Assembly: GCA_000242815.2 (NCBI GenBank)
Contig: AHHB01000031.1
Coordinates: forward strand, 45,424-109,423
Direction: 5' to 3'
From: Janthinobacterium lividum PAMC 25724
GTDB taxonomy: Bacteria; Pseudomonadota; Gammaproteobacteria; Burkholderiales; Burkholderiaceae_D
DNA: 64,000 nucleotides
Under the pieces are notes generated by a model. That model did no database searches. It was not told the DNA's origin and was given only the letters and a program-made list of their open reading frames with translations. Made by a program: the position numbers and the translations under genes. Below are positions 36,697 to 44,242 of this stretch, piece by piece (the stretch's first letter is position 1; each line of letters starts with the position of its first letter).

Positions 36697-37638
36697 TTAA
36701 GCGGCATCGCGCATGGCGGCAATCCGCGCCATGGCAAATTGGTGGGTATGGTCGAGCAGGCCGCCGCGCGCCTGCTTCCACATAAGAAAGTACGCTTCCA
36801 GTTGCTTGAGTTGATCGTTGCGCTCGATTTGACGACAATGCAAGCTGGCCCGGTACAACTGCGGCCAGGACAGGGTATGGGCGGGCATAGCGGCCGCCAC
36901 CGCCGCCAGCTGCGCGCACAACCATTCCAGGGTGCTGCGCATTGCGCCGGCGGGATCGGCCACGCGGCACGCCGCAGCGTCCCATGCAACTAGGTGCAAA
37001 CCAGCATCGGGCCCGGCAGCGGCGTGGCCGATGGTCAGCAAGGTATTGATCGAGTGTCGGCACAACAAAGGCTCCAGCAGCGAGAAACGGCAAGGCTTGT
37101 CGAGGAAAGTCACTGGCGCCGTCGTGCCCGTCCCCAGTGCGTGCAGCTCGGGAAAGCTGACGTAGAGCAGCGGCGCGTCGCTATTGGCGGCGGCCTTCAC
37201 GTGGCCGATCACATCTTGGGTAGAGCAGCGCGGCAGGGAGCGGTCCGCCAGCGGTATTTCCTCGAGCACCGTGCGCAGCGCCGCGCTTTCGACCAGTATC
37301 AGTGGCATGCGCGCGTCGTTGGCCAGGTCCCGCATCAGCTGGATCGCCGCCGTGTTGAACGGCAAAGCGAGCAGGCAGGAACCATGCTCGAGCGCGGTAG
37401 CGAGCGTTTGCCGGACGGTGCCGTGCGGCAGCTGTGCGCTGGACTTGACGCTGATGCTGCGCAGAGACTGCCGCTGAACCAGCGCGGCCTGCGCCAGTGC
37501 GCCGGTGTCCTGATCGGGTCCGAGGAAATAGGCAGTCCCCCGGCTTGCCTGATCGAGCAGCTGGGCGTCGCGCCGCTGATGGACACGGCGCGCGCCGGCG
37601 GGAAGGAAACGCAGCATCAAACGGCGTGGGAAACGCAT
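36697..37638 (-). CDS. Protein of unknown function, possibly a degenerate LpxL-like fold
   Basis: 313 residues from ATG at 37638. Lacks membrane helices and signal peptide. Its order of segments (CLLALPFNTAAIQLMRDLAN, then PLLYVSFPELHAL and PVTFLDKPCRFSLLEPLLCRH) mirrors the strand-helix order of LpxL-family proteins, but the catalytic His-acid motif is absent (Phe-Asn in its place). This is a weak similarity judged by eye. It starts 10 bases after the M50 gene, so it is part of the same operon, and may form a non-catalytic partner of the next protein. Confidence 0.5.
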   Translation of the reverse strand: MRFPRRLMLRFLPAGARRVHQRRDAQLLDQASRGTAYFLGPDQDTGALAQAALVQRQSLRSISVKSSAQLPHGTVRQTLATALEHGSCLLALPFNTAAIQLMRDLANDARMPLILVESAALRTVLEEIPLADRSLPRCSTQDVIGHVKAAANSDAPLLYVSFPELHALGTGTTAPVTFLDKPCRFSLLEPLLCRHSINTLLTIGHAAAGPDAGLHLVAWDAAACRVADPAGAMRSTLEWLCAQLAAVAAAMPAHTLSWPQLYRASLHCRQIERNDQLKQLEAYFLMWKQARGGLLDHTHQFAMARIAAMRDAA

Positions 37639-37648
37639 CAGATTTTCT

Positions 37649-38917
37649 TCAGGGAAGGCGTTGCACATGCGACAGTGGCGCGGGCCGTCTGCACACTGGC
37701 AACGATCTCAGACAGTGCACGCGAAGCTTGTCAAGGAAGAAAAAGCTGCCGAGCAAAATCATGATTGGCCAAAACAAAAGTGCGCAAAACGCCCCGGCCG
37801 CCACGACTAGCTGCCATACGTGATCGATGGAAACGGGTCGCAGCGCTTGCGCAGCGGCCGACAGTTTCGGCAGCAAGGTGGTGGCCAGCAAGCCCAGTTC
37901 ACGCGCCAGGAACAGGCCGAAGTAGACGAAGTAGCCGATGCTCAACACGGAATACGCGTACAGCACGCTAGAGCGCACACTGGGCCCGGCCAGCGCGCGT
38001 TTCCTCATCAACATGGCGATCATCGACGCTGTCGACTGGCGCACCTGCTTGTGCAGATTGTGCAAGCCGCTCAGATCGGACAGCAGCCAATAGCCGTCGA
38101 ATTTGAACACCGGATTGAGCGTGAACAACATGGTGAAGGTAATCAGCCAGACCAGCTTGAGCGCCATGGGATCGCCGGTGAGCAGGGCGAAGGCATCAAC
38201 GGCAATAAGAAAGATCGACTGAAAATACACACCGCCCAAGTCGACCACTGCCCGCTGTTTCGCCGGCAACATCCAGGCGGCGGTGACATCGGCATACCAG
38301 GCGGGAAAAATGAAGTACAAGCCAACACCGATCGCCCCGTGCCGACACTTGAAGTAGCGGCAGGCGCTGGTATGGCCGAGCTCGTGAATCAGGCCGCTCA
38401 ACATGAACAGCGCCAGCATTTCGGCCGATTGGCCGGCCGTCCAGGCGCCGTGTGCGGTGCGCATTGCTGCCGGCAAGACCGCGATATGCAAGACGGCAAA
38501 CGCCAGCATGAGGGCGATTGCCAGGCGCGGCGCGAACAACCAGGTCAGGAAACCGGTGACGCGGGTGGCCGCGCGGGCCGGCAGCAAAGTGAGGCTGAAA
38601 AGAAAAGGCAGCTCGCGCGTGGCTGCGGGCGCGCCGGCGAACAACGCGGGGGGCAAGCTTTGCGCCAGTTCTATCAATTGCTCGGCGGGCACGCGGTGGC
38701 CGCTTTCGGCCTCGAAGTAGTTTGCGAGCTGTGCGCTGTCGGCGGGCTGATACAGCAGGGCCACCACCAAAGCGCGGGTCTTGCCAGAAACGAGAAAATA
38801 ACTGTCTTCCAAGGCCAGCAAAAACCGGGGAGAAGGGGAAACGGCACTGTCCTGGTACAGAGTGATGCCGATGCCGGGTTTGAGCCGCGGAACCGGCAGC
38901 GTGCTGGGAAGAGGCAT
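37649..38917 (-). CDS. PqqD/RRE-like domain fused to M50 site-2 protease
   Basis: 422 residues; ATG at 38917 with AGGA 8 bases upstream. Residues about 8-95 look like a PqqD-type peptide-recognition domain (SYFLVSGKTRALVVALLYQP, then a LANYFEAESG helix). The rest is a membrane M50 peptidase with HELGH (His178, Glu179, His182) and a second zinc ligand in NPVFKFDGYW (Asp274). Related proteins occur in peptide-maturation clusters such as yydH. It probably recognises a leader peptide and cleaves it in or at the membrane. It lies 116 bases after the precursor candidate, with a hairpin between. Confidence 0.75.
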   Translation of the reverse strand: MPLPSTLPVPRLKPGIGITLYQDSAVSPSPRFLLALEDSYFLVSGKTRALVVALLYQPADSAQLANYFEAESGHRVPAEQLIELAQSLPPALFAGAPAATRELPFLFSLTLLPARAATRVTGFLTWLFAPRLAIALMLAFAVLHIAVLPAAMRTAHGAWTAGQSAEMLALFMLSGLIHELGHTSACRYFKCRHGAIGVGLYFIFPAWYADVTAAWMLPAKQRAVVDLGGVYFQSIFLIAVDAFALLTGDPMALKLVWLITFTMLFTLNPVFKFDGYWLLSDLSGLHNLHKQVRQSTASMIAMLMRKRALAGPSVRSSVLYAYSVLSIGYFVYFGLFLARELGLLATTLLPKLSAAAQALRPVSIDHVWQLVVAAGAFCALLFWPIMILLGSFFFLDKLRVHCLRSLPVCRRPAPLSHVQRLP

Positions 38918-38994
38918 GAGGTGGGTCCTGGCGACGATCAAGACGGTTGGACACGCCAGCTACGCCGGAGGGCGCAGCCGGGTGCCGATCAGGA

Positions 38995-39016
38995 GCGGGG
39001 CGCTGGTGCCCCGCTA
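38995..39016 (-). promoter_or_regulatory. Intercistronic hairpin after the precursor candidate
   Basis: AGCGGGGC (38995-39002) pairs perfectly with GCCCCGCT (39009-39016) across a 6-nt loop. It lies 18 bases beyond the stop of the 41-residue gene and before the M50 gene. Such stems after a precursor gene often limit read-through so that precursor is made in excess. Confidence 0.7.
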
Positions 39017-39033
39017 GCCGGCACTTCCTAGAA

Positions 39034-39159
39034 TCAGGACTCGAAAGTGCAGGTGCATTTCCAGTCGGTGCCTGGCACTTCTGGTACAGCTTCCATTTCA
39101 AAGCGGGCTTCCAGTGCTTCGATCGAGAATTCTTCGGTCATGACATTCGATGCTTGCAT
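39034..39159 (-). CDS. Candidate ribosomal peptide precursor, 41 residues
   Basis: ATG at 39159 is preceded by GGAG at a 7-base spacing. An acidic leader (EEFSIEALEARFEMEAVPEV) with an amphipathic helix is followed by PGTDW and a short Cys/Thr tail, KCTCTFES. The layout (acidic leader, then a core with Cys, Thr and Ser) is that of RiPP precursors. No LanB, LanM or radical-SAM enzyme is nearby, so the modification type is unknown. The M50 protein downstream carries an RRE-like domain that could bind this leader. A longer frame to 39249 lacks support. Confidence 0.65.
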   Translation of the reverse strand: MQASNVMTEEFSIEALEARFEMEAVPEVPGTDWKCTCTFES

Positions 39160-39249
39160 TTGAGACTCCGTAGTAGGTTGGATTGGAACGCCACATCGAC
39201 GGTGACCGGACACCCGCTTCTTCGAACCGGGCTGCTTCAACCACGTCAA

Positions 39250-39555
39250 CGCGCAGGGCTTCGCGCTGCCCTTGAATGCACCAGCGGCGCCTGTCTTTCA
39301 GCGTAATGCTGATGAACTTCGGTACCGCATCTGCTCTCAACTGCTGAGCACACTCTAACCATGAAATTTATTACTGTCAAACGATATTTATTTGTTCTTT
39401 TACGATAATTTAACGGGCTTCTCCGGTGCCAGCCCGCAGTCCCGATTTGCTTGCACGCCCGGATAACTCCAAGTCATAATGACCTTATAATAGGAAATAT
39501 TTTTTACGATAAGAAGTATTGTAAAAATAATTTTTTAACTTTATTCAATGAGTAT
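39250..39555. other. AT-rich divergent promoter region
   Basis: The DNA between the precursor candidate and the DUF2975 gene is distinctly AT-rich from about 39350. It must contain the start of the minus-strand operon and that of the plus-strand pair. No gene is seen here. A likely plus-strand promoter is given separately. Confidence 0.6.
39451..39480 (+). promoter_or_regulatory. Possible promoter of the DUF2975/XRE pair
   Basis: TTGCAC (39451-39456) and CATAAT (39475-39480) lie 18 bases apart, 75 bases before the ATG at 39556. Prediction by eye only. Confidence 0.35.
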
Positions 39556-40128
39556 ATGAATACTAGCGGCTTTACCAATCCTGGCCCGTTGCAGCTCACC
39601 CGCATGTGCCAGATTATCCGTGGGCTGCTGCTGACTTTCCTGTTTGCGCAGCTCGGCCTGTTTCTGCTGTCGTGGATCATCGCGTCGCCCCTGAGCATCG
39701 GCCCCATGCACGTCGAGCTCGGGCCCGACGGCATGGCGCCAGAATCGGTGCACGCCTTGTCTTTACTGCAGCGCATGGTCGGCATGGCGGTGGGGCTGCC
39801 CGGGCTGTTGGGTTTGAGCTACGGCATTTTCCGCCTGGGGCGGGCCCTGGCCAATTTCCAGAAGGGTAAAATATTCGCGGTGGACACGATCGGCCACCTG
39901 CGCGCGTCCGCCGGTGCCATGCTCGTGTCGGTTGTGTTGTTCAACCTGGAAAAACCCTTGCGCGGCGTTGCCTTGCACCTTGCCGGTAGCACCAGCCACT
40001 ATCCGCTGGCGCTCGAAGTCACCTCAAACGAACTGCTGTTGATTCTGGTGTGCAGCCTGTTTTATCTGATTGCCGGCGTCATGCATGAGGGCCGTCGCCT
40101 CAGTGAGGAAAATGAGGGTTTCATCTGA
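39556..40128 (+). CDS. DUF2975 family membrane protein
   Basis: 190 residues; ATG at 39556 starts MNTSGF, though the ribosome site is weak (TGAG). Four membrane helices: LLLTFLFAQLGLFLLSWIIA, MAVGLPGLLGLSYGIFRLG, a third around AGAMLVSVVLFNL, and LLLILVCSLFYLIAGVM. The FQKGKIF segment followed by a small helix is typical of DUF2975 proteins, which are regularly encoded just before a YozG-like XRE regulator. The stop overlaps the next ATG (TGATG). Function unknown; may be a membrane sensor, or immunity factor for the peptide (inference). Confidence 0.75.
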   Translation: MNTSGFTNPGPLQLTRMCQIIRGLLLTFLFAQLGLFLLSWIIASPLSIGPMHVELGPDGMAPESVHALSLLQRMVGMAVGLPGLLGLSYGIFRLGRALANFQKGKIFAVDTIGHLRASAGAMLVSVVLFNLEKPLRGVALHLAGSTSHYPLALEVTSNELLLILVCSLFYLIAGVMHEGRRLSEENEGFI

Positions 40129-40373
40129 TGGCAATCATCATCAACCTCGACGTGATGCTGGCGAAGCGCAAACTCAAATCCAAGGAGTTGTCAAGTTACG
40201 TCGGCATCACCGAACAAAACCTGTCCCTGCTCAAATCAGGCAAGGTACGCGGCATCCGCTTTTCCACGCTCGATAAGATCTGCGAACGCCTGGGATGCCA
40301 GCCCGGTGACATCCTCGAGTGGCGTGAAGGGGGGGAGGAGACGGATGATGACGGCGGCGGCATCGACGGGTGA
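40128..40373 (+). CDS. YozG-like XRE family regulator
   Basis: 81 residues. Small single-domain HTH protein with KSKELSSYVGITEQNLSLLK as the DNA-binding helices and KICERLGCQPGDILEWR as the end of the domain. Acidic, Gly/Asp-rich C-terminus (EETDDDGGGIDG). Translationally coupled to the DUF2975 gene. It may control the divergent peptide operon. Confidence 0.88.
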   Translation: MAIIINLDVMLAKRKLKSKELSSYVGITEQNLSLLKSGKVRGIRFSTLDKICERLGCQPGDILEWREGGEETDDDGGGIDG

Positions 40374-40733
40374 TGGGCGTGAGAAAGGCACGTCGGGATG
40401 CAGGCAGAGGGTCACGTCTGACAAGCGGACACGAACTCTGCCGTACTAGCGTGCGACTTGCCTCTGCTTATCGCATCGTTTCCGTTTTCCAGACGTGACT
40501 AGTGTGATTGTTGCGGGCGCGTCAGAAAATCCAGGGTGGCAGAGACATCATTGATGCCACCGCCCACCGCCTCAAATCCCATAATGCGACCGCTCCGCTG
40601 CCCGCACCTTGCGGCGGTGGTGGTCCTTTGTTCCATGTGCTCATCCATCGTGGCGTTGTTGGCGTGGTAGGTGTAGCGGCTCGCGTTTGAAACGTGCCAT
40701 GCTCGCATTCGACGCGTTTTCACCCGCCACTTC
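40374..40733. other. Intergenic stretch before the Tn3 relic
   Basis: No gene is supported. Weak frames on both strands (for example 40499-40744 minus) have no start signal and random composition. The region probably contains the end of the transferred segment. Confidence 0.45.
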
Positions 40734-41574
40734 ATGCGCCTCAAAAGCGGTGCGCAGGTTCAGAACAAGACCTTGCTGCTGTCGGCGATCTTAGCTGACT
40801 CGATGAACCTCGGCTTGACCAAGATGGCGGAGTCGAGCCCGGCGCGCGCTATTTCAACCTGCTCAGACACCGCCCGATTCACGGACCATGTGTTCGCGCT
40901 GATGCGCATGCTGGCATTCCGCTTCGCGCCGCGCATCCGGGATCTGGGCGACACCAAGCTGTATTTTTCCGCAGCAGTTGGGGAATATCCCAGGCTGAAG
41001 ATCATGATCGGTGGCACCCTGAACATCAAGCATATGCGCACCCTTTGGGACGATATCGTGCGTCTAGTCTCGTCGATCAAGCACGGCACCGTGACGGCAT
41101 CGCTCATGCTGCGCAAGCTCGGCAGCCATCCGCGCCAGAACGGCCTGGCGATCGGGTTGCGCGAGCTGGGGCGCATCGAACGGACGCTGCTCATCCTCGA
41201 CTGGCTACAAAGCGTTGAACTGCGCCGATGCGTGCATGCGGGCTTGAACAAGGGCGAGGCGCGCAACGCATTGGCCAGGGCGGTCTTCATCCACCGGCTT
41301 GGCGAGATCCGGGACCGATGCTTCGAGCAGCAGCGCCACCGCGCAAGTGGATTGAACCTGGTGACGGCCACCATCGTCGTGTGGAATACCGTATACCTTG
41401 AACGGGCGACGCAAGCATTGCCCGAAGCCGGCAAGCTGCCCGACGACGGCATGCTGCAATACCTGGCGCCGTTGGGCTGGGAACACATCAACCTGAGCGG
41501 GGACTAGGTTTGGCCGCAGAGCCGCAACATTGAAGAGGGAAAATTCCGCCCGCTTCGGACTGGCGGAAATTATT
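40734..41574 (+). pseudogene. Tn3-family transposase relic
   Basis: Only the C-terminal part of a roughly 990-residue TnpA remains. It begins with [20 protein letters not shown], then skips about 100 residues including the middle catalytic region and resumes at [20 protein letters not shown]. It continues to [12 protein letters not shown] and a stop at 41505; the typical C-terminal end (EEGKFRPLR) is still readable after that stop up to 41574. The copy is non-functional. It sits at the right edge of the island, beside the right direct repeat. Confidence 0.85.
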
Positions 41575-41624
41575 AGCGTAATATTTTTCCGAATTCTGTG
41601 GGCGCCCCTATCCCTATGTCAGCC

Positions 41625-41838
41625 ATGTCAGCCCTCCCGGCTGATTTTTTTGAAAACATTGCGATAAAGTATTTATCTGGAACGCTTTGCTATTCTCAAA
41701 TGAGAATGATTCGTGTTACAGTGTTGTTTTCGCCAGCAAACTTCCCTTGCGTATCGTTATCGATCGAGGTTCAAGAGCCAGCCTTTACTCTTACACCGGA
41801 TCATCATGACGACACTGTCTTTGCAGCGCTCCGCTGCC
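41625..41838 (+). repeat. Right copy of the Fur-promoter direct repeat
   Basis: Pairs with 33686-33899 at a constant distance of 7939 bases. This copy runs into the intact receptor gene and is therefore the functional promoter. The core palindrome is perfect here. Confidence 0.85.
41692..41707 (+). promoter_or_regulatory. Fur-box-like palindrome of the TonB receptor
   Basis: ATTCTCA, two A, TGAGAAT: a perfect palindrome followed by GATTCG, resembling Fur sites (GATAATGATAATCATTATC consensus). It precedes the receptor ATG by about 100 bases, so iron repression is likely. Confidence 0.65.
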
Positions 41839-44181
41839 CCCGCCGTATTGACCTCCCGCCTGCCTGTGCGCCGGCACAACCTGGTGCTGCGCGCCGCCTT
41901 GCTGGGCCTGTTTGCCGCACCGTTGCTGCCCGTGGCTGCGCAAAATAGCGCCATCAATGCGGCCATCAATGCAGGCACTGCCGCGCAGGAACCGGCCAAG
42001 CTGCCTGTCTTCCCGGAAATCGTCGTCAGTGCCAAGCAGGATGACGCGCGCCGCGCCGGCACCAAGAGCGTGCTCGGCAGTGAAGACCTGGAGCGCCGCA
42101 ATGTGACGGAAATGGCTGGCATCGTGCGTTACCTGTCTTTGATTACGGCACCAGTGGCCGCTTCGGGCAGTGGCGCCGTGTGGGATGGCGCGGGTAATAC
42201 CGGCTACAACATCCGTGGCCTGGAAGGCAACCGTGTCAGCCTGGAACTCGATGGCATTGCCCTGCCCGATGCCGCACCCAAGCCGGACGGCAATACGCTC
42301 AACGCCTTCGGCACGGGCCGTGATTATTTTGACCCAGAAACTTTCCGCGAAGTGCGCATCGATTCGGGCACGACGGCCGTCAGCGGCGCCAGCCCTGGGC
42401 TGGGCGGCGGCGTGGCCTTCATCACCAAGTCGCCCGACGATTACCTGGGTGAAGGACAGGACCATTACGTGGCCTATAAGTACGCCCGCGCCACGGCAGA
42501 TCGCAGCAATGCGCACACGCTGACGGGGGCCGCCAAGATCGGCGCCAAACTGCAAGGCCTGGCCGTGTTCGTACACCGCGATGGCGAGCAGACGGACAGC
42601 CGTGGCAGCACGGCGCCCAACCCCGATGACTGGCATTCGAATGCCTTGTTGTCCAAGCTGGTGTGGGCCTTGCCGGGTGAGCAAAAGCTGGACTTGACGG
42701 TCGACATGTTCGAGCGCAAGAACAAGCGCGATCTGCGCAGCAAGGTCGCCACGTTTTATCCGACCGGCGTGCAGCAGGAGTCCGCCACCAAGCGCACGCG
42801 CGTGAGCCTGGGCCATGCGGTGGCACTGAAGGATTTCGTGCTGTTCGAGCGCCTGACGTCAAAAGTGTATCTGCAAAATGCGAAAACCGATGACAAGACG
42901 CAAGGCCGCTACACCTACATGACGCCGGCGCAGCGTTCTATCGAGACGAGCTTCAGCAATGACAGCATCGGCGTAAGCTCGGAAGCGTTCAAGCACATCA
43001 ATGCCGACAATGCACTGCTGTATGGCGTGCAACTGGAACAGCTGAAAACGCGCCGTCCGTGGCGTGAGGACCGTCTCATCATCGCCACCGGCCAGCATCA
43101 GATTACCAACAAGAACCGCATGGCCGATATGGATAGCACCAAGCTGGCCCTGTACGTGCGCGATGACCTCAGTGTTAACCTGGCTGGCAAGAAGGCCGTG
43201 CTGACGCCAGGCTTGCGTGCCGATTACCGCAAGGATGCGCCTAAAAATTTGCAAAACTACGCCATCGGTGTGCCCGGTGCGGCCAAGGAGGTGCGTGCAC
43301 AGAGCGACACCTATTTCACGCCCAGCCTGAGCCTGTCCGTGGAAGTGCTGCCGCAAATGGATGCGTATGCCACCTTCACGCGCGGTACGCGCCTGCCAAC
43401 GGCGGCCGAACGTACGGGCACTTACGATTCCATCAGCTATACGGGTGTGGGGCAGGGCTATGCCGTGCTCGGCAATGCAAATTTGCGCAAGGAAACCAGC
43501 GAGGCGTATGAGCTGGGCTTGAAGGGCGACGTGAGCAAGGGCTTGAGCATGCATGCCTCGCTCTACCAGACGCAATACACGAACATGATCGAGTATGTGA
43601 CGCAAAAGGATGACCCGGTGAATTATCCCACCATTACACGCGGTTTGTTCCGCCCGGACAACATCGGCAATGCCCGCACCTGGGGCGCCGAGTTGACCCT
43701 GCGCGCGGAATTGGGTGCCTGGGCGCCGTCCTTGCAGGGCTACCACGTCGACCTCGCTACCGGCGTGGCCAAGGGCCGCTCCTTCAATACCCGGACGGGA
43801 AAAAGCGCTGGCCTGGCCTCGGTGGCACCGGCCAAGTCGGCCTTGACCGTCGGCTATGACCACGCGGCCCAGTTGTTCGGCCTGGCGCTGACGGCGGTGC
43901 ATGCAGGCGCCAAGCAGGCGCCGGAAAACCCGCTCACCGGCGACTCAAGTGCGCTGTTTACCGTGCCCTCGTACACCATCTTCGACTTGGCGACTTACTG
44001 GAATGTGCACAAGAACGCCAAGATTGTCGTTGGCGTGTACAACTTGACGGATCGCAAGTACTGGGATTATGCGTCGGCCCGCAGCCTCCTCGCCGGCACC
44101 ACGGCGAGCAACCGTGCCGAGATCGAACGCTATGCCAAGCCTGGCCGCAATGTCGCCGCCAGCGTCAGCGTGAATTTCTGA
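41806..44181 (+). CDS. TonB-dependent receptor, haem/haemoglobin type
   Basis: 791 residues; ATG at 41806 in the Fur-controlled leader. Long signal region (to about residue 45), plug domain (IVVSAKQDDARRAGTKSV, then GYNIRGLEGNRVSLELDGI) and a 22-strand barrel with the usual terminal Phe (VSVNF). YNIRGLEGNRV, DPETFREVRIDSG and the NLTDRKYWDY segment fit receptors for haem or haemoglobin. Outer membrane; energy comes from TonB-ExbBD, not encoded here. The next gene encodes a HemS-like protein, which supports haem as substrate. Confidence 0.88.
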   Translation: MTTLSLQRSAAPAVLTSRLPVRRHNLVLRAALLGLFAAPLLPVAAQNSAINAAINAGTAAQEPAKLPVFPEIVVSAKQDDARRAGTKSVLGSEDLERRNVTEMAGIVRYLSLITAPVAASGSGAVWDGAGNTGYNIRGLEGNRVSLELDGIALPDAAPKPDGNTLNAFGTGRDYFDPETFREVRIDSGTTAVSGASPGLGGGVAFITKSPDDYLGEGQDHYVAYKYARATADRSNAHTLTGAAKIGAKLQGLAVFVHRDGEQTDSRGSTAPNPDDWHSNALLSKLVWALPGEQKLDLTVDMFERKNKRDLRSKVATFYPTGVQQESATKRTRVSLGHAVALKDFVLFERLTSKVYLQNAKTDDKTQGRYTYMTPAQRSIETSFSNDSIGVSSEAFKHINADNALLYGVQLEQLKTRRPWREDRLIIATGQHQITNKNRMADMDSTKLALYVRDDLSVNLAGKKAVLTPGLRADYRKDAPKNLQNYAIGVPGAAKEVRAQSDTYFTPSLSLSVEVLPQMDAYATFTRGTRLPTAAERTGTYDSISYTGVGQGYAVLGNANLRKETSEAYELGLKGDVSKGLSMHASLYQTQYTNMIEYVTQKDDPVNYPTITRGLFRPDNIGNARTWGAELTLRAELGAWAPSLQGYHVDLATGVAKGRSFNTRTGKSAGLASVAPAKSALTVGYDHAAQLFGLALTAVHAGAKQAPENPLTGDSSALFTVPSYTIFDLATYWNVHKNAKIVVGVYNLTDRKYWDYASARSLLAGTTASNRAEIERYAKPGRNVAASVSVNF

Positions 44182-44192
44182 TTTTTACCGGG

Positions 44193-44215
44193 GAGGGGTG
44201 TTTGCCCCTCTATTT
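44193..44215 (+). terminator. Rho-independent terminator or attenuator after the receptor gene
   Basis: GAGGGG (44193-44198), loop TGTTTG, CCCCTC (44205-44210), then TATTTTT. It lies 12 bases after the receptor stop and 28 before the HemS-like ATG, so it probably reduces rather than abolishes read-through. Confidence 0.75.
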
Positions 44216-44242
44216 TTCCATGTTTGATTGAATGGTCTTTTT

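Noticed and set aside
37820..39031. 403-residue plus-strand frame
   Set aside because: Antisense of the RRE-M50 gene; no protein-like pattern.
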